This document shows, in pieces, positions 8,560 through 16,711 of a DNA stretch of 64,000 nt; position 1 is the stretch's first letter; every line of letters begins with the position of its first letter. The stretch lies in NCBI RefSeq assembly GCF_043195105.1, contig NZ_JBAFWO010000007.1; one strand, given 5' to 3'. Both the position numbers and the translations under genes were made by a program. The notes beneath the pieces are model-generated. The model did no database searches, had not been told where the DNA came from, and saw only the letters and a program-made list of their open reading frames with translations. The stretch is from NCEH01 sp002257205 (GTDB lineage: Bacteria; Pseudomonadota; Alphaproteobacteria; Rhizobiales; Xanthobacteraceae).

Positions 8560-9303
8560 ATGGGTGGACGTTTGGGCGGCAAGACCTGCCTCGTGACGGC
8601 GGCGGGGCAGGGCATTGGGCGGGCGATCGCCGAGGCTTTCCTGGCCGAGGGCGCGCGCGTGATCGCCACCGACCTCGATGCCGCGAAGGTCGCCGACTTC
8701 CCGGGCGAGCATCGCGCGCTGAACGTGCTGAGCACGCCCGCCGTGGACGCGCTCGCGGCGGAGGTCGGCCCCATCGACGTGCTCGCCAATTGCGCCGGCT
8801 ATGTGCACCAGGGCTCGATCCTGGAGACCAGCGAGACGGACTGGGACTTCTCCTTCGACCTCAATGTGAAGTCGATGCATCGCACGCTGAAGGCGTTCCT
8901 GCCCGGCATGCTGGCCAATGGCGGCGGCTCGGTGATCAACATTTCTTCCGCCGCCTCCTCCATTCGCGGCGTGCCGAACCGCTATGCCTATGGCGCCACC
9001 AAGGCGGCGGTGATCGGGCTGACCAAATCCATCGCGGCGGACTTCATCACCCGGGGCATTCGCGCCAACGCCATCTGCCCCGGCACCATCCAGTCGCCCT
9101 CGCTGAACGAGCGCATCGCCGCCGTCTCCGCCGCCACCGGCCGCAGCCTCGACGACGTGCGGGCGGATTTCGTCGGCCGCCAGCCCATGGGCCGGCTCGG
9201 CACGGCGGAGGAGATCGGCGCGCTGGCGCTTTATCTCGCCAGCGACGAAAGCGCCTTCACCACCGGGCAGATCCACATTATCGACGGCGGCTGGGCGCTT
9301 TAA
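8560..9303 (+). CDS. SDR family oxidoreductase, 2-keto-3-deoxy-L-fuconate dehydrogenase-like
   Basis: A 247-residue short-chain dehydrogenase. The ATG at 8560 follows an AGAGGAAA site; longer readings upstream overlap the acetyltransferase out of frame. The Rossmann motif TAAGQGIG lies at about residues 12-19, the catalytic Ser in INISSAASS, and the YxxxK pair in YGATK. The sequence TDWDFSFDLNVKSMHRTLKAFLP and the ending HIIDGGWAL are close to the DHRS6/BDH2 subgroup, whose bacterial members include 2-keto-3-deoxy-L-fuconate dehydrogenase. That role fits the upstream dehydratase, which would supply a 2-keto-3-deoxy acid. A hydroxybutyrate or EntA-like activity is the alternative. Confidence 0.85.
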   Translation: MGGRLGGKTCLVTAAGQGIGRAIAEAFLAEGARVIATDLDAAKVADFPGEHRALNVLSTPAVDALAAEVGPIDVLANCAGYVHQGSILETSETDWDFSFDLNVKSMHRTLKAFLPGMLANGGGSVINISSAASSIRGVPNRYAYGATKAAVIGLTKSIAADFITRGIRANAICPGTIQSPSLNERIAAVSAATGRSLDDVRADFVGRQPMGRLGTAEEIGALALYLASDESAFTTGQIHIIDGGWAL

Positions 9304-9350
9304 GCCGGTCGTAGGTCCCGCATGACGGGCGCAGCTTCAGGAGTTTCATC

Positions 9351-10328
9351 ATGCGCATTCTGGTTATCGGCGGCGCCGGCATGGTCGGCCGCAAGCTCAT
9401 CGAGCGCCTCGCCCGCGACGGCACGCTCGGCGGCAAGCCCATCAGCCATGTGACCGCCCAGGACGTGGTCGCCCCCACCCCGATTCCCGCACCCTTCCCC
9501 ATCGAGGGGCGGGTGGGCGATCTCGCCGTCCCCGGCGAGGCGGCGGCGCTGGTCGCCGCGCGGCCGGACGTGATTTTCCATCTCGCCGCCATCGTCTCGG
9601 GCGAGGCGGAAGCGGATTTCGAGAAGGGCTATCGCATCAATTTCGACGGCAGCCGGGCCTTGTTCGACGCGGTGCGGATGATCGAGGGCTATACGCCGCG
9701 CCTGGTCTTCACCTCGTCCATCGCGGTGTTCGGCGCGCCGTTCCCGGAAGCCATCGCCGACGATTTCTTCCTCACCCCGCTCACCTCCTACGGCACGCAG
9801 AAGGCCATGGGCGAGTTGCTGCTGGCGGATTATTCGCGGCGCGGCTTCTTTGATGGCGTCGGCATCCGCCTGCCCACCATCTGCGTGCGGCCGGGCAAGC
9901 CGAACAAGGCGGCCTCCGGCTTCTTCTCCGGCATCATCCGCGAGCCGCTGTCCGGGCAGGAAGCGGTTCTCCCCGTGTCGGAGGAGGTGCGCCACTGGCA
10001 CGCCTCGCCGCGCTCCGCCGTGGGCTTCCTGCTGCATGCCGCGACGCTCGATACCGCGCCGCTGGGCGCGCGCCGCAGCCTGACCATGCCGGGCCTGTCG
10101 GTGACGGTGGGCGAGCAGATCGCCGCGCTGCGCCGGGTGGCGGGGGATCGGGCGGCATCGCTCATCCGCCGCGCGCCCGATCCGGTGATCGAGCAGATCG
10201 TCGCCGGCTGGCCGCGCAATTTCGATCCCGCGCGGGCCGTGTCCCTTGGGTTCAAGGCGGAATCCTCGTTCGACGAGATCATCCGCATTCATATCGAGGA
10301 CGAATTGGGCGGCCAGATCGCCGCCTGA
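9351..10328 (+). CDS. denD: NAD-dependent epimerase/dehydratase, D-erythronate dehydrogenase-like
   Basis: A 325-residue extended SDR. The N-terminal GGAGMVGRK binds NAD, the active site YxxxK is YGTQK (about residue 147), and the preceding SSIAVFG supplies the Ser. The long C-terminal part VEQI-like VGEQIAALRRVAGDRAASLI, and GFKAESSFDEIIRIHIEDELGG, match the DenD subgroup, which oxidises D-erythronate to 2-oxo-tetronate in the four-carbon acid pathway. The kinase and isomerase of that pathway (OtnK, OtnI) are not in this window. It is last in the operon, 47 bases after the SDR. Substrate assignment is by family only. Confidence 0.8.
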   Translation: MRILVIGGAGMVGRKLIERLARDGTLGGKPISHVTAQDVVAPTPIPAPFPIEGRVGDLAVPGEAAALVAARPDVIFHLAAIVSGEAEADFEKGYRINFDGSRALFDAVRMIEGYTPRLVFTSSIAVFGAPFPEAIADDFFLTPLTSYGTQKAMGELLLADYSRRGFFDGVGIRLPTICVRPGKPNKAASGFFSGIIREPLSGQEAVLPVSEEVRHWHASPRSAVGFLLHAATLDTAPLGARRSLTMPGLSVTVGEQIAALRRVAGDRAASLIRRAPDPVIEQIVAGWPRNFDPARAVSLGFKAESSFDEIIRIHIEDELGGQIAA

Positions 10329-10364
10329 GGCCCGTTTGATGCCCCGTGCGCGGTCGCCTGGATT

Positions 10365-10820
10365 TCAGGCGGCCGCCGCGAGTTGCGCGGCGCCGAGCGC
10401 GCCGATGGCCGCCCGCAGGTCCGGCAGGAGCCGGCGATAGGCAAGCCGGCGTTCGTGCATGTCGCCGAGCCGCGAGACATCTTCCATCTGCCAGCGATGG
10501 TGAAGCCGGTGCTGCGGCCGCAACGCGCTGCGCGCGACGCTGGCGTGGGCGCCGGGAACAAGCGAGATCACCGCGTCGATATGCGGCGCGCCGGGCAAGG
10601 TGAAGACCTCCAGCGGCTTGCAGGACAGGCCGTCGGCCGGCACGCCTTCCGCATGCAGGCATTCCACCGCCGCCATGTCCACGCTGGCGTGCGGCGACAG
10701 GCCGGCGCTGAAGGCCCGCAAATGCGGCTGGGTGTGGTTCGAAATGGCCTCGGCGAGCAGGCTGAGGCCGGCATTGTCGTGGCAGACGAACAGGATCGAA
10801 GGTTTCGGCGCCAGGGCCAT
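10365..10820 (-). CDS. Low-molecular-weight phosphatase/ArsC-fold protein with altered P-loop
   Basis: A 151-residue protein of the LMW tyrosine phosphatase and thioredoxin-type arsenate reductase fold. The nucleophile loop reads VCHDNAGLS at residues 12-20, where family members have C-x5-R-S; here the phosphate-binding Arg is Leu19. Cys13 is kept and an Asp is kept in WQMEDVSRL near residue 112. Without the Arg, phosphatase or arsenate reductase chemistry is doubtful, so a binding or regulatory role is likelier. The start at 10820 begins MALAPKPS; longer readings would run into the divergent H1-like gene. No ars genes are adjacent. Confidence 0.75.
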   Translation of the reverse strand: MALAPKPSILFVCHDNAGLSLLAEAISNHTQPHLRAFSAGLSPHASVDMAAVECLHAEGVPADGLSCKPLEVFTLPGAPHIDAVISLVPGAHASVARSALRPQHRLHHRWQMEDVSRLGDMHERRLAYRRLLPDLRAAIGALGAAQLAAAA

Positions 10821-11071
10821 TCTTAGTCTCCGTGCAATGCGTCCGGACCCCTCCCAGCCCCGAATCGCAATCCCCACAACCTTAGATAGGTTCTCCGACA
10901 GGCCGGTGACGGCGCCGACGCGCGAGCGCAAAGCCTGGGGATTGCGGGTTTTCACCGGCGCGCGCGGCCGCGTTAACCAAATCGAAGGAAACACCAGCGA
11001 TGCATCGCTTAAGGCCGGAGGGAACACGATTCTGTGAGTGTCCGGGCCTGCCGGCTGATTCGGAGGCTGAA

Positions 11072-12424
11072 ATGGCGAAGAGCGAAGTGACGAGCGCCGA
11101 GGTGAGCAAGATCGCTGCCAGGGCCCTGCGCGATCCTGCAAGCGTGACTTCCGAGGAGGTCAAGGCGCTGGCTGCATCCGTGCTGACGCAAACCCCCGAC
11201 AAGAAGGCGGCGAAACCCGCCGTTGCCGCCAAAGCCCCGGCCGCGAAACCCGCGCCTTCCAAATCCGCTCCTTCCAAGGCCAGCGCTGGCAAGCCCGGTG
11301 CGGCAACTTCCACCGCCACGCCTGCGGCTGTGGCTGAGAAGGTGTCGCCGGCCAAGGTATCACCGGCAAAGGCGAAGCCTGTCGCGACCAAGGCGGCATC
11401 GCCGGCGGGGACTGCTGCGGAAGCGGCGCCGACCGCCGCACCCGCCAAGATTGCATCCATGAAGACCACGCCAGCCAAGGTCGCGGCTGCCAAGACGGCG
11501 GCTGCCAAGACGGCGGTTGCCAAGACGGCGGTTGCGAAGGCTCCGGTCGCCAAGGCCTCGGCGCCGAAGACACCCGTACCGGCCTCCAAGGCCAAGGCGG
11601 CCAAGACCAAGGCGGCGCCCGCCAAGACGGTTGACCCCAAGCCCGCCGCCGCTGCGCCCGCAACTCCGCAGACGCCCGTCGCGGCCAAGCCGGTCGCCGC
11701 CAAGGCGAGTCCGGTGAAGGCGATTTCGGCCAAGGCTTCCGCGCCCAAGGCTTCCGCGGCCAAGGCTTCCGCGCCCAAGGCTCCGGCAGCGAAGGCAAAG
11801 GCGGCGAAGCCCGTCGCTGCGTCCGCGCCTGTGCTGGAGGCGCCGACCGCTCCCGCGCCGGTGATGGTCGTCACACCCAAGGCGTCCAACGCCAAGGCTG
11901 CCAAGGCCAAAGCAGTGGCTCCCGAAGCCACTGCTCCCGAGTCCGCCGCGCCCAAGACTACTGTGCCCAAGACCGCCGCTCGCAAGGCCACCGCTCCTCA
12001 GACCGCCACGTCGCAATCGGAGGCGCCGAAGGCGGCTGCCGCCGCCCCGGCGAAGTCGGCTCCGGCGAAGGTCAATGGCGCCAAGATGCCGGCGGCGAAA
12101 GCCCCGGCGGCCAAGGTCGCCCCCAAGGTGGTTGCGACAAGGGCCGCCGCCCCCAAGGCCGTCGCCCCCAAGGCGGCCGCGCCTAAGTCCAAACCCGCCT
12201 CCAAGGCTGCGACGGTGCCCCCCGCTGCCCCCGCCGTGGCGGTGGAAGCGGCCCCCGCCGCCGCGCCGGCTCCCGCTGCGCCCGCGCCCGTGAAGCCCGG
12301 TGTCGCCAAGAAGGCTGCCACTCCCAAGGCCGCCACTCCCAAGGCCGCAGCCCCCAAGGCCGCCGCTTCCAAAACTGCCGCTTCCAAGCGTGCTCCGGTC
12401 GCGAAGGCGCCCAAGAAGGATTGA
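11072..12424 (+). CDS. Histone H1-like Lys/Ala/Pro-rich protein
   Basis: A 450-residue low-complexity protein. Residues 1-47 are an ordinary-looking helical head (MAKSEVTSAEVSKIAARALR, then SEEVKALAASVLTQ). The remaining 400 residues are near-continuous AAK, APK, AKA and KAP runs, strongly basic, like eukaryotic H1 tails and bacterial AlgP, HctB or Bordetella BpH1 proteins. Such tails bind and condense DNA non-specifically. A cggagg site lies 5-10 bases before the ATG at 11072. The coding strand shows dispersed short repeats, so copy number probably varies between strains. A strong bidirectional terminator follows. Nucleoid binding is inference from composition. Confidence 0.78.
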   Translation: MAKSEVTSAEVSKIAARALRDPASVTSEEVKALAASVLTQTPDKKAAKPAVAAKAPAAKPAPSKSAPSKASAGKPGAATSTATPAAVAEKVSPAKVSPAKAKPVATKAASPAGTAAEAAPTAAPAKIASMKTTPAKVAAAKTAAAKTAVAKTAVAKAPVAKASAPKTPVPASKAKAAKTKAAPAKTVDPKPAAAAPATPQTPVAAKPVAAKASPVKAISAKASAPKASAAKASAPKAPAAKAKAAKPVAASAPVLEAPTAPAPVMVVTPKASNAKAAKAKAVAPEATAPESAAPKTTVPKTAARKATAPQTATSQSEAPKAAAAAPAKSAPAKVNGAKMPAAKAPAAKVAPKVVATRAAAPKAVAPKAAAPKSKPASKAATVPPAAPAVAVEAAPAAAPAPAAPAPVKPGVAKKAATPKAATPKAAAPKAAASKTAASKRAPVAKAPKKD

Positions 12425-12554
12425 GCCGCTGGCCCGCAGGCGCGGGTTTCGGCCGCCGCGTGTGAGCCGCCCTGCGCGGGTCAATTGGCGCGGGTTTTGG
12501 CGCTTAAGAAGGTGCGAGGGGCGGGGCGATCCGCCCCTTCGGGCTCCAGCGAGA

Positions 12555-12594
12555 CAATAAAAAACGCGCGGCTCGCACCGCGCGTTTTTTATTG
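12555..12594. terminator. Bidirectional terminator between the H1-like gene and sdhB
   Basis: A perfect 17-bp stem (12555-12571 with 12578-12594) with a 6-base loop has A6 on one side and T6 on the other. It serves both the plus-strand H1-like gene and the minus-strand sdh operon. Confidence 0.93.
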
Positions 12595-12751
12595 AGCCAA
12601 TGGCCGGACAGCGGCGCTGCCCGGATGTCGGAGCCTCTTCAGCCCCGTTCGTATCCTGCCAGCGTATCCTGCCAGCCCGTATTCCGGCGCGATTTGCGAT
12701 GCGGAAGCGCCGTGCGCACCCCTCGAAACCGCGCCAGGATCAGGTTCAGGA

Positions 12752-13537
12752 TCAGATCTGGCGTTCCACCATCATCTTCTTGATTTCGGCGATCGCCTTG
12801 GCCGGGTTCAGCCCCTTGGGGCAGGCCTGGGCGCAGTTCATGATGGTGTGGCAGCGATAGAGGCGGAAGGGATCTTCCAGATTGTCCAGGCGCGAGCCGG
12901 TGCGCTCGTCGCGGCTGTCGGAGAGCCAGCGATGGGCCTGGAGCAGGGCCGCCGGGCCGAGATAGCGGTCGCCGTTCCACCAATAGCTCGGGCAGGAGGT
13001 GGAGCAGCAGGCGCACAGGATGCACTCATAGAGCCCGTCCAGCCGCTCGCGATCGTCCTTGGACTGGCGCCATTCCTTCTCCGGCGCGGCGGTGTCGGTC
13101 TGCAGCCAGGGTTCGATGGAGGCATGCTGCGCGTAGAAGCGGGTGAGATCGGGAACGAGATCCTTCACCACTTCCATGTGCGGCAGCGGATAGACCTTCA
13201 CCACGCCCTTCACCAGCACCTCGTCCATGCCCTTGGTGCAGGCGAGGGTATTGGTGCCGCCGATATTCATGGCGCAGGAGCCGCACACGCCCTCGCGGCA
13301 GGAGCGGCGGAAGGTCAGCGTCGGGTCGATCTTGTTCTTGATGTAGATCAGGCCGTCGAGGACCATGGGGCCGCAATCCTCGCGATCGACATAAAACGTG
13401 TCGAGGCGCGGGTTGCGTCCGTCGTCCGGGTTCCAGCGATAGATGTGGAATTCCGTGACCTTCTTCGCGCTGGCGGGCTTCGGCCACACCTTGCCCTTGG
13501 TGATCTGCGAATTCTTGGGAAGGCTGAGCTCAACCAT
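12752..13537 (-). CDS. sdhB: Succinate dehydrogenase iron-sulfur subunit
   Basis: A 261-residue subunit of complex II, which passes electrons from the flavoprotein to ubiquinone. The N-terminal plant-type ferredoxin domain has the [2Fe-2S] cysteines in CREGVCGSC (about residues 80-88) and TLACT. The C-terminal domain has CILCACCSTSCPSYWW for the [4Fe-4S] and [3Fe-4S] clusters, then CHTIMNCAQACPKGLNP. Length is normal. It is the last gene of sdhCDAB, 71 bases after sdhA. Confidence 0.98.
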   Translation of the reverse strand: MVELSLPKNSQITKGKVWPKPASAKKVTEFHIYRWNPDDGRNPRLDTFYVDREDCGPMVLDGLIYIKNKIDPTLTFRRSCREGVCGSCAMNIGGTNTLACTKGMDEVLVKGVVKVYPLPHMEVVKDLVPDLTRFYAQHASIEPWLQTDTAAPEKEWRQSKDDRERLDGLYECILCACCSTSCPSYWWNGDRYLGPAALLQAHRWLSDSRDERTGSRLDNLEDPFRLYRCHTIMNCAQACPKGLNPAKAIAEIKKMMVERQI

Positions 13538-13608
13538 GGGTCATCCTGCTTCACGAGAGCGGCTGCGCCGCCCGTCCGGAACCTCGCGATGAGGGGCGCG
13601 GACGCCCC

Positions 13609-15447
13609 TCAGTAAACCCGCTTCTTCGGTTCGATATACTGGATGTCGTTCGACAGCGTGTAGGTGTGGACTGGACGGTCGTCCAGCCGCACCTGCCCGC
13701 TCGCCGTGTCGAGATAGGCGAGGGTGTGCTTCATCCAATTGTGGTCGTCGCGGTCCGGGAAATCCTCGCGCGCATGGGCGCCGCGGCTTTCCTGGCGGTT
13801 GGCGGCGCTTTCCATGGTGACGACCGCCTGGGAGATCAGGTTGTCGTATTCCAGGGTTTCCACCAGGTCCGAATTCCACACCAGCGACCGGTCGGTCACG
13901 CCAATGTCCGACGTCGCGTTGAACACGTCGTGGATCAGCTTGCTGCCTTCGGCGAGAATCTCGCCAGTGCGGAACACCGCGCAATTGTTCTGCATCACCC
14001 GCTGCATGCGGCCGCGCAGCTCGGCGGTGGCGGTTGAGCCCTTGGCGTTGCGGAAATGATCGAGGCGGGAGAGCGCGAGGTCGGCGCTGTCCGCCGGCAG
14101 CTCGCGCTGCTTCTCGCCGGGACGCACGGTCTCCGCCGCGCGCAGGGCGGCGGCGCGGCCGAACACCACCAAGTCGATCAGCGAGTTCGAGCCGAGGCGG
14201 TTGGCGCCGTGCACGGAGACGCAGGCCGCTTCGCCGATGGCCATCAGGCCGGGCACCACGGTATCGGGGTCGCCATTGGCCTTGTTCAGCACTTCGCCAT
14301 GATAGTTCGTGGGAATGCCGCCCATGTTGTAATGCACGGTCGGGATGATCGGGATCGGCTCGCGCGTCAGGTCCACGCCGGCGAAGATCTTGGCGCTTTC
14401 CGAAATGCCGGGCAGGCGCTCGTGCAGGATCGCCGGGTCGAGATGGTCGAGATGCAGGAAGGCGTGGTCCTTGTTCTTGCCGACGCCGCGTCCCTCGCGG
14501 ATCTCCATGGTGATGGAGCGGGACACCACGTCGCGCGAGGCAAGGTCCTTCGCGGAGGGGGCATAGCGCTCCATGAAGCGCTCGCCCTCGGAATTGGTGA
14601 GATAGCCGCCTTCGCCGCGCGCGCCCTCGGTGATCAGGCAGCCCGAGCCATAGATGCCGGTCGGGTGGAACTGCACGAATTCCATGTCCTGCAAGGGCAG
14701 GCCGGCGCGCAGCACCATGGCGTTGCCGTCGCCGGTGCAGGTGTGGGCGGAGGTGGCGGAGAAATAGGCGCGGCCATAGCCGCCGGTGGCGAGCACCGTG
14801 GTCTGGGCGCGGAAGCGGTGGATGGTGCCGTCATCGAGCTTCAGGGCGACCACGCCGCAGCAGCGGCCGTCCTCGTCCATGATCAGGTCGATGGCGAAGA
14901 ATTCGATGAAGAATTCCGCCTTGTGCTTCAGCGCCGCGCCATAGAGCGTGTGCAACATGGCGTGGCCGGTGCGGTCGGCGGCGGCGCAGGTGCGCTGGGC
15001 GGTGCCCTTGCCGAAATGCGTGGTCATGCCGCCGAACGGGCGCTGGTAGATCTTGCCGTCCTCGGTGCGGGAGAAGGGCACGCCCCAATGCTCCAGCTCA
15101 TAGACGGCGGCCGGCGCGTTGCGCACCAGATATTCGATGGCGTCCTGGTCGCCCAGCCAGTCCGACCCCTTGACGGTGTCGTACATGTGCCATTCCCAGC
15201 GGTCCTCTCCCATGTTGGAGAGCGAGGCGGCGACGCCGCCCTGGGCCGCCACGGTGTGGGAGCGGGTGGGGAACACCTTGGTGATGCAGGCGGTGCGCAG
15301 CCCGGCCTCGGAGCAGCCGACGACCGCCCGCAGGCCGGCGCCGCCGGCGCCCACGACGATCACGTCATAGGTGTGGTCTGTGATGGGATAGGCCGCGCCG
15401 TTGATGCCGGGGGCGGCTGAGCCGTTGGTTCCGTTGGTTTCGGCCAT
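13609..15447 (-). CDS. sdhA: Succinate dehydrogenase flavoprotein subunit
   Basis: A 612-residue FAD subunit oxidising succinate to fumarate. The FAD dinucleotide motif is VVGAGGAGLRA near residue 32. The flavinylation His lies in RSHTVAAQGG, and the active-site Arg/His region in HYNMGGIPTN and GANRLGSNSL. The frame is open further upstream, but the start at 15447 (MAETNGTNGS) avoids overlap with sdhD, whose stop lies one base away. The short Asn/Gly/Thr-rich leader before the FAD domain is a poorly conserved tail. It is third in sdhCDAB. Confidence 0.98.
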   Translation of the reverse strand: MAETNGTNGSAAPGINGAAYPITDHTYDVIVVGAGGAGLRAVVGCSEAGLRTACITKVFPTRSHTVAAQGGVAASLSNMGEDRWEWHMYDTVKGSDWLGDQDAIEYLVRNAPAAVYELEHWGVPFSRTEDGKIYQRPFGGMTTHFGKGTAQRTCAAADRTGHAMLHTLYGAALKHKAEFFIEFFAIDLIMDEDGRCCGVVALKLDDGTIHRFRAQTTVLATGGYGRAYFSATSAHTCTGDGNAMVLRAGLPLQDMEFVQFHPTGIYGSGCLITEGARGEGGYLTNSEGERFMERYAPSAKDLASRDVVSRSITMEIREGRGVGKNKDHAFLHLDHLDPAILHERLPGISESAKIFAGVDLTREPIPIIPTVHYNMGGIPTNYHGEVLNKANGDPDTVVPGLMAIGEAACVSVHGANRLGSNSLIDLVVFGRAAALRAAETVRPGEKQRELPADSADLALSRLDHFRNAKGSTATAELRGRMQRVMQNNCAVFRTGEILAEGSKLIHDVFNATSDIGVTDRSLVWNSDLVETLEYDNLISQAVVTMESAANRQESRGAHAREDFPDRDDHNWMKHTLAYLDTASGQVRLDDRPVHTYTLSNDIQYIEPKKRVY

Positions 15448-15448
15448 G

Positions 15449-15850
15449 TCAGCCTCCCAGGCTGATCTTGAGCACGGCGAACGCACCGGCGAGGCCGACC
15501 GCAACCGTGAAGAAGGTGTTGGCGATGATGCAGAGCACCTTCGCGCCTTCGTTATGGACATAATCCTCGATCACCACCTGCATGCCGATGCGCATGTGGG
15601 TGGTCACCGAGAGCAGGGTCAGCAGGATGATGACCGCGATCACCGGGCTGCCGAGCGCGGCGCGCACGGTGGCGTAGCTCTCGCCCGCGAGCGAGATCAC
15701 GATGCAGATGAAGGCGATCGCCAGCAGCAGGTTGGCGAGGCCGGTCACCCGCTGGAGGAAGAAATGGTCCGTGCCCGAACGGGCGGAGCCGAGCCCGCGC
15801 ACGCGGCCGAGCGGCGTGCGCATGGGGGAATGCGCCTTGGGACTGTGCAT
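15449..15850 (-). CDS. sdhD: Succinate dehydrogenase membrane anchor subunit
   Basis: A 133-residue anchor with three membrane helices (about residues 38-55, 66-84 and 105-126). The heme-b ligand and quinone-site region is THMRIGMQVVIEDYVH, the characteristic SdhD motif. The upstream segment ARSGTDHFFLQRVTGLANL is also typical of alphaproteobacterial SdhD. It lies 12 bases after sdhC and one base before sdhA. Confidence 0.95.
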   Translation of the reverse strand: MHSPKAHSPMRTPLGRVRGLGSARSGTDHFFLQRVTGLANLLLAIAFICIVISLAGESYATVRAALGSPVIAVIILLTLLSVTTHMRIGMQVVIEDYVHNEGAKVLCIIANTFFTVAVGLAGAFAVLKISLGG

Positions 15851-15862
15851 GATGCTGTCTCC

Positions 15863-16264
15863 TCAGCCCTTGACCGCAAGTCCGATCGCCCACACCACCA
15901 GGGTGAGGACGATGGAGCCCGCGAGCGTCGCCTTGGCGAGCAGCACGCGCTCCTTCGGGCCGAAGCCGATGATGAAATCCCACATGAAGTGGCGCACGCC
16001 GCCGAGCGCGTGGTGAATCAGCGCCCAGGTGAAGCCGAGCAGCACGAGCCGCCCGATCCAGGAGCCGGCCACGGCGGCGAAGGTGCCGTAGGCGTCGGGG
16101 GAGCCGGCAGCGGCCAGAAGCCACCAGACCAGCAGGACGGTGCCAAAATACAGCGCGCAACCGGTGATGCGGTGCACGATGGACATCACCATCGTGAAGA
16201 GCGGTCGGTAGATCTGTAGATGGGGAGAGAGCGGGCGCTCGATACGCAGCGGGCTGTCGGCCAT
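15863..16264 (-). CDS. sdhC: Succinate dehydrogenase cytochrome b556 subunit
   Basis: A 133-residue anchor that begins with the SdhC signature RPLSPHLQIYRPLFTMVMSI at about residues 10-29, followed by HRITG. Three membrane helices follow, and the heme ligand His lies in HHALGGVRHFMWD at about residue 85. It is the first gene of sdhCDAB, so the operon promoter should lie just upstream, between 16265 and about 16400. Confidence 0.96.
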   Translation of the reverse strand: MADSPLRIERPLSPHLQIYRPLFTMVMSIVHRITGCALYFGTVLLVWWLLAAAGSPDAYGTFAAVAGSWIGRLVLLGFTWALIHHALGGVRHFMWDFIIGFGPKERVLLAKATLAGSIVLTLVVWAIGLAVKG

Positions 16265-16593
16265 GGGCCTCCTCCGAAAATCGAACGATCAGGTATCTCA
16301 ATCGTTGGCAGTTCGCAACGATTCCAAAGGAGAGTATGCGCGCCTTTGCCGAAAATGACGCAGCGCAAATAATTCCTCGCGGCGATGATGGTGTCGGGCC
16401 GTTCGCGCGCCCGGGCACACCGATCCGCGCACGTCCCATTCGCGAGAATGAGGCGCAGCAGACAGAGCGCGATGCTAGTCCGGATCGCCCCGCGAACGCC
16501 AGAGCGTGGGAGCAAAAGAAGGCGCGGTGCGGCGCAAAAAAAATTGAGCGGGCCTAGGCCGGCGCCCGGCGCGCATCGCCCGGCGCGCGGAGT

Positions 16594-16635
16594 GGGCATA
16601 AAAGGAGCCGGGCATAAAAGGAGCCGGGCATAAAA
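16594..16635. repeat. 16-bp tandem repeat, two full copies and a partial third
   Basis: The unit GGGCATAAAAGGAGCC occurs at 16594-16609 and 16610-16625. A third begins at 16626 and runs into the A-tract of the ompW terminator. It looks like slippage duplication of the terminator-proximal sequence. Confidence 0.85.
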
Positions 16636-16659
16636 AAAGCGCGGGACGAATCCCGCGCT
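16632..16659 (-). terminator. Intrinsic terminator of ompW
   Basis: Read on the minus strand, a perfect 9-bp stem (16651-16659 with 16638-16646) with a 4-base loop is followed by a run of seven Us (complement of 16632-16638). It lies about 50 bases beyond the ompW stop. Confidence 0.9.
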
Positions 16660-16711
16660 CAGGTTCCTGGCTGTACGCCCCGGCCGACGGACGCGGCCGG
16701 CGGCGCGGCCG

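Larger units (their letters stand above)
16265..16711. other. Gap upstream of sdhC, including repeats and the ompW terminator
   Basis: About 450 bases without a supported gene. The part next to sdhC should hold its promoter, but no convincing -35/-10 pair was fixed by eye. The far end holds three copies of a short tandem repeat and the ompW terminator. Frames here are short and unrelated to any family. Confidence 0.6.

Noticed and set aside
10365..11141. Longer reading of the phosphatase-like protein (258 residues)
   Set aside because: The extra N-terminus overlaps the divergent H1-like gene and shows no match; 10820 gives a family-sized protein.
11360..12484. Gly/Arg/Leu-rich minus-strand frame opposite the H1-like gene
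   Set aside because: It is the reverse complement of the AAK/APK repeat DNA; apparent repeats are a mirror of the real gene.
16594..16640. Possible CRISPR-like repeat
   Set aside because: Units adjoin without spacers; it is a plain tandem repeat. No CRISPR array or cas gene exists in the window.
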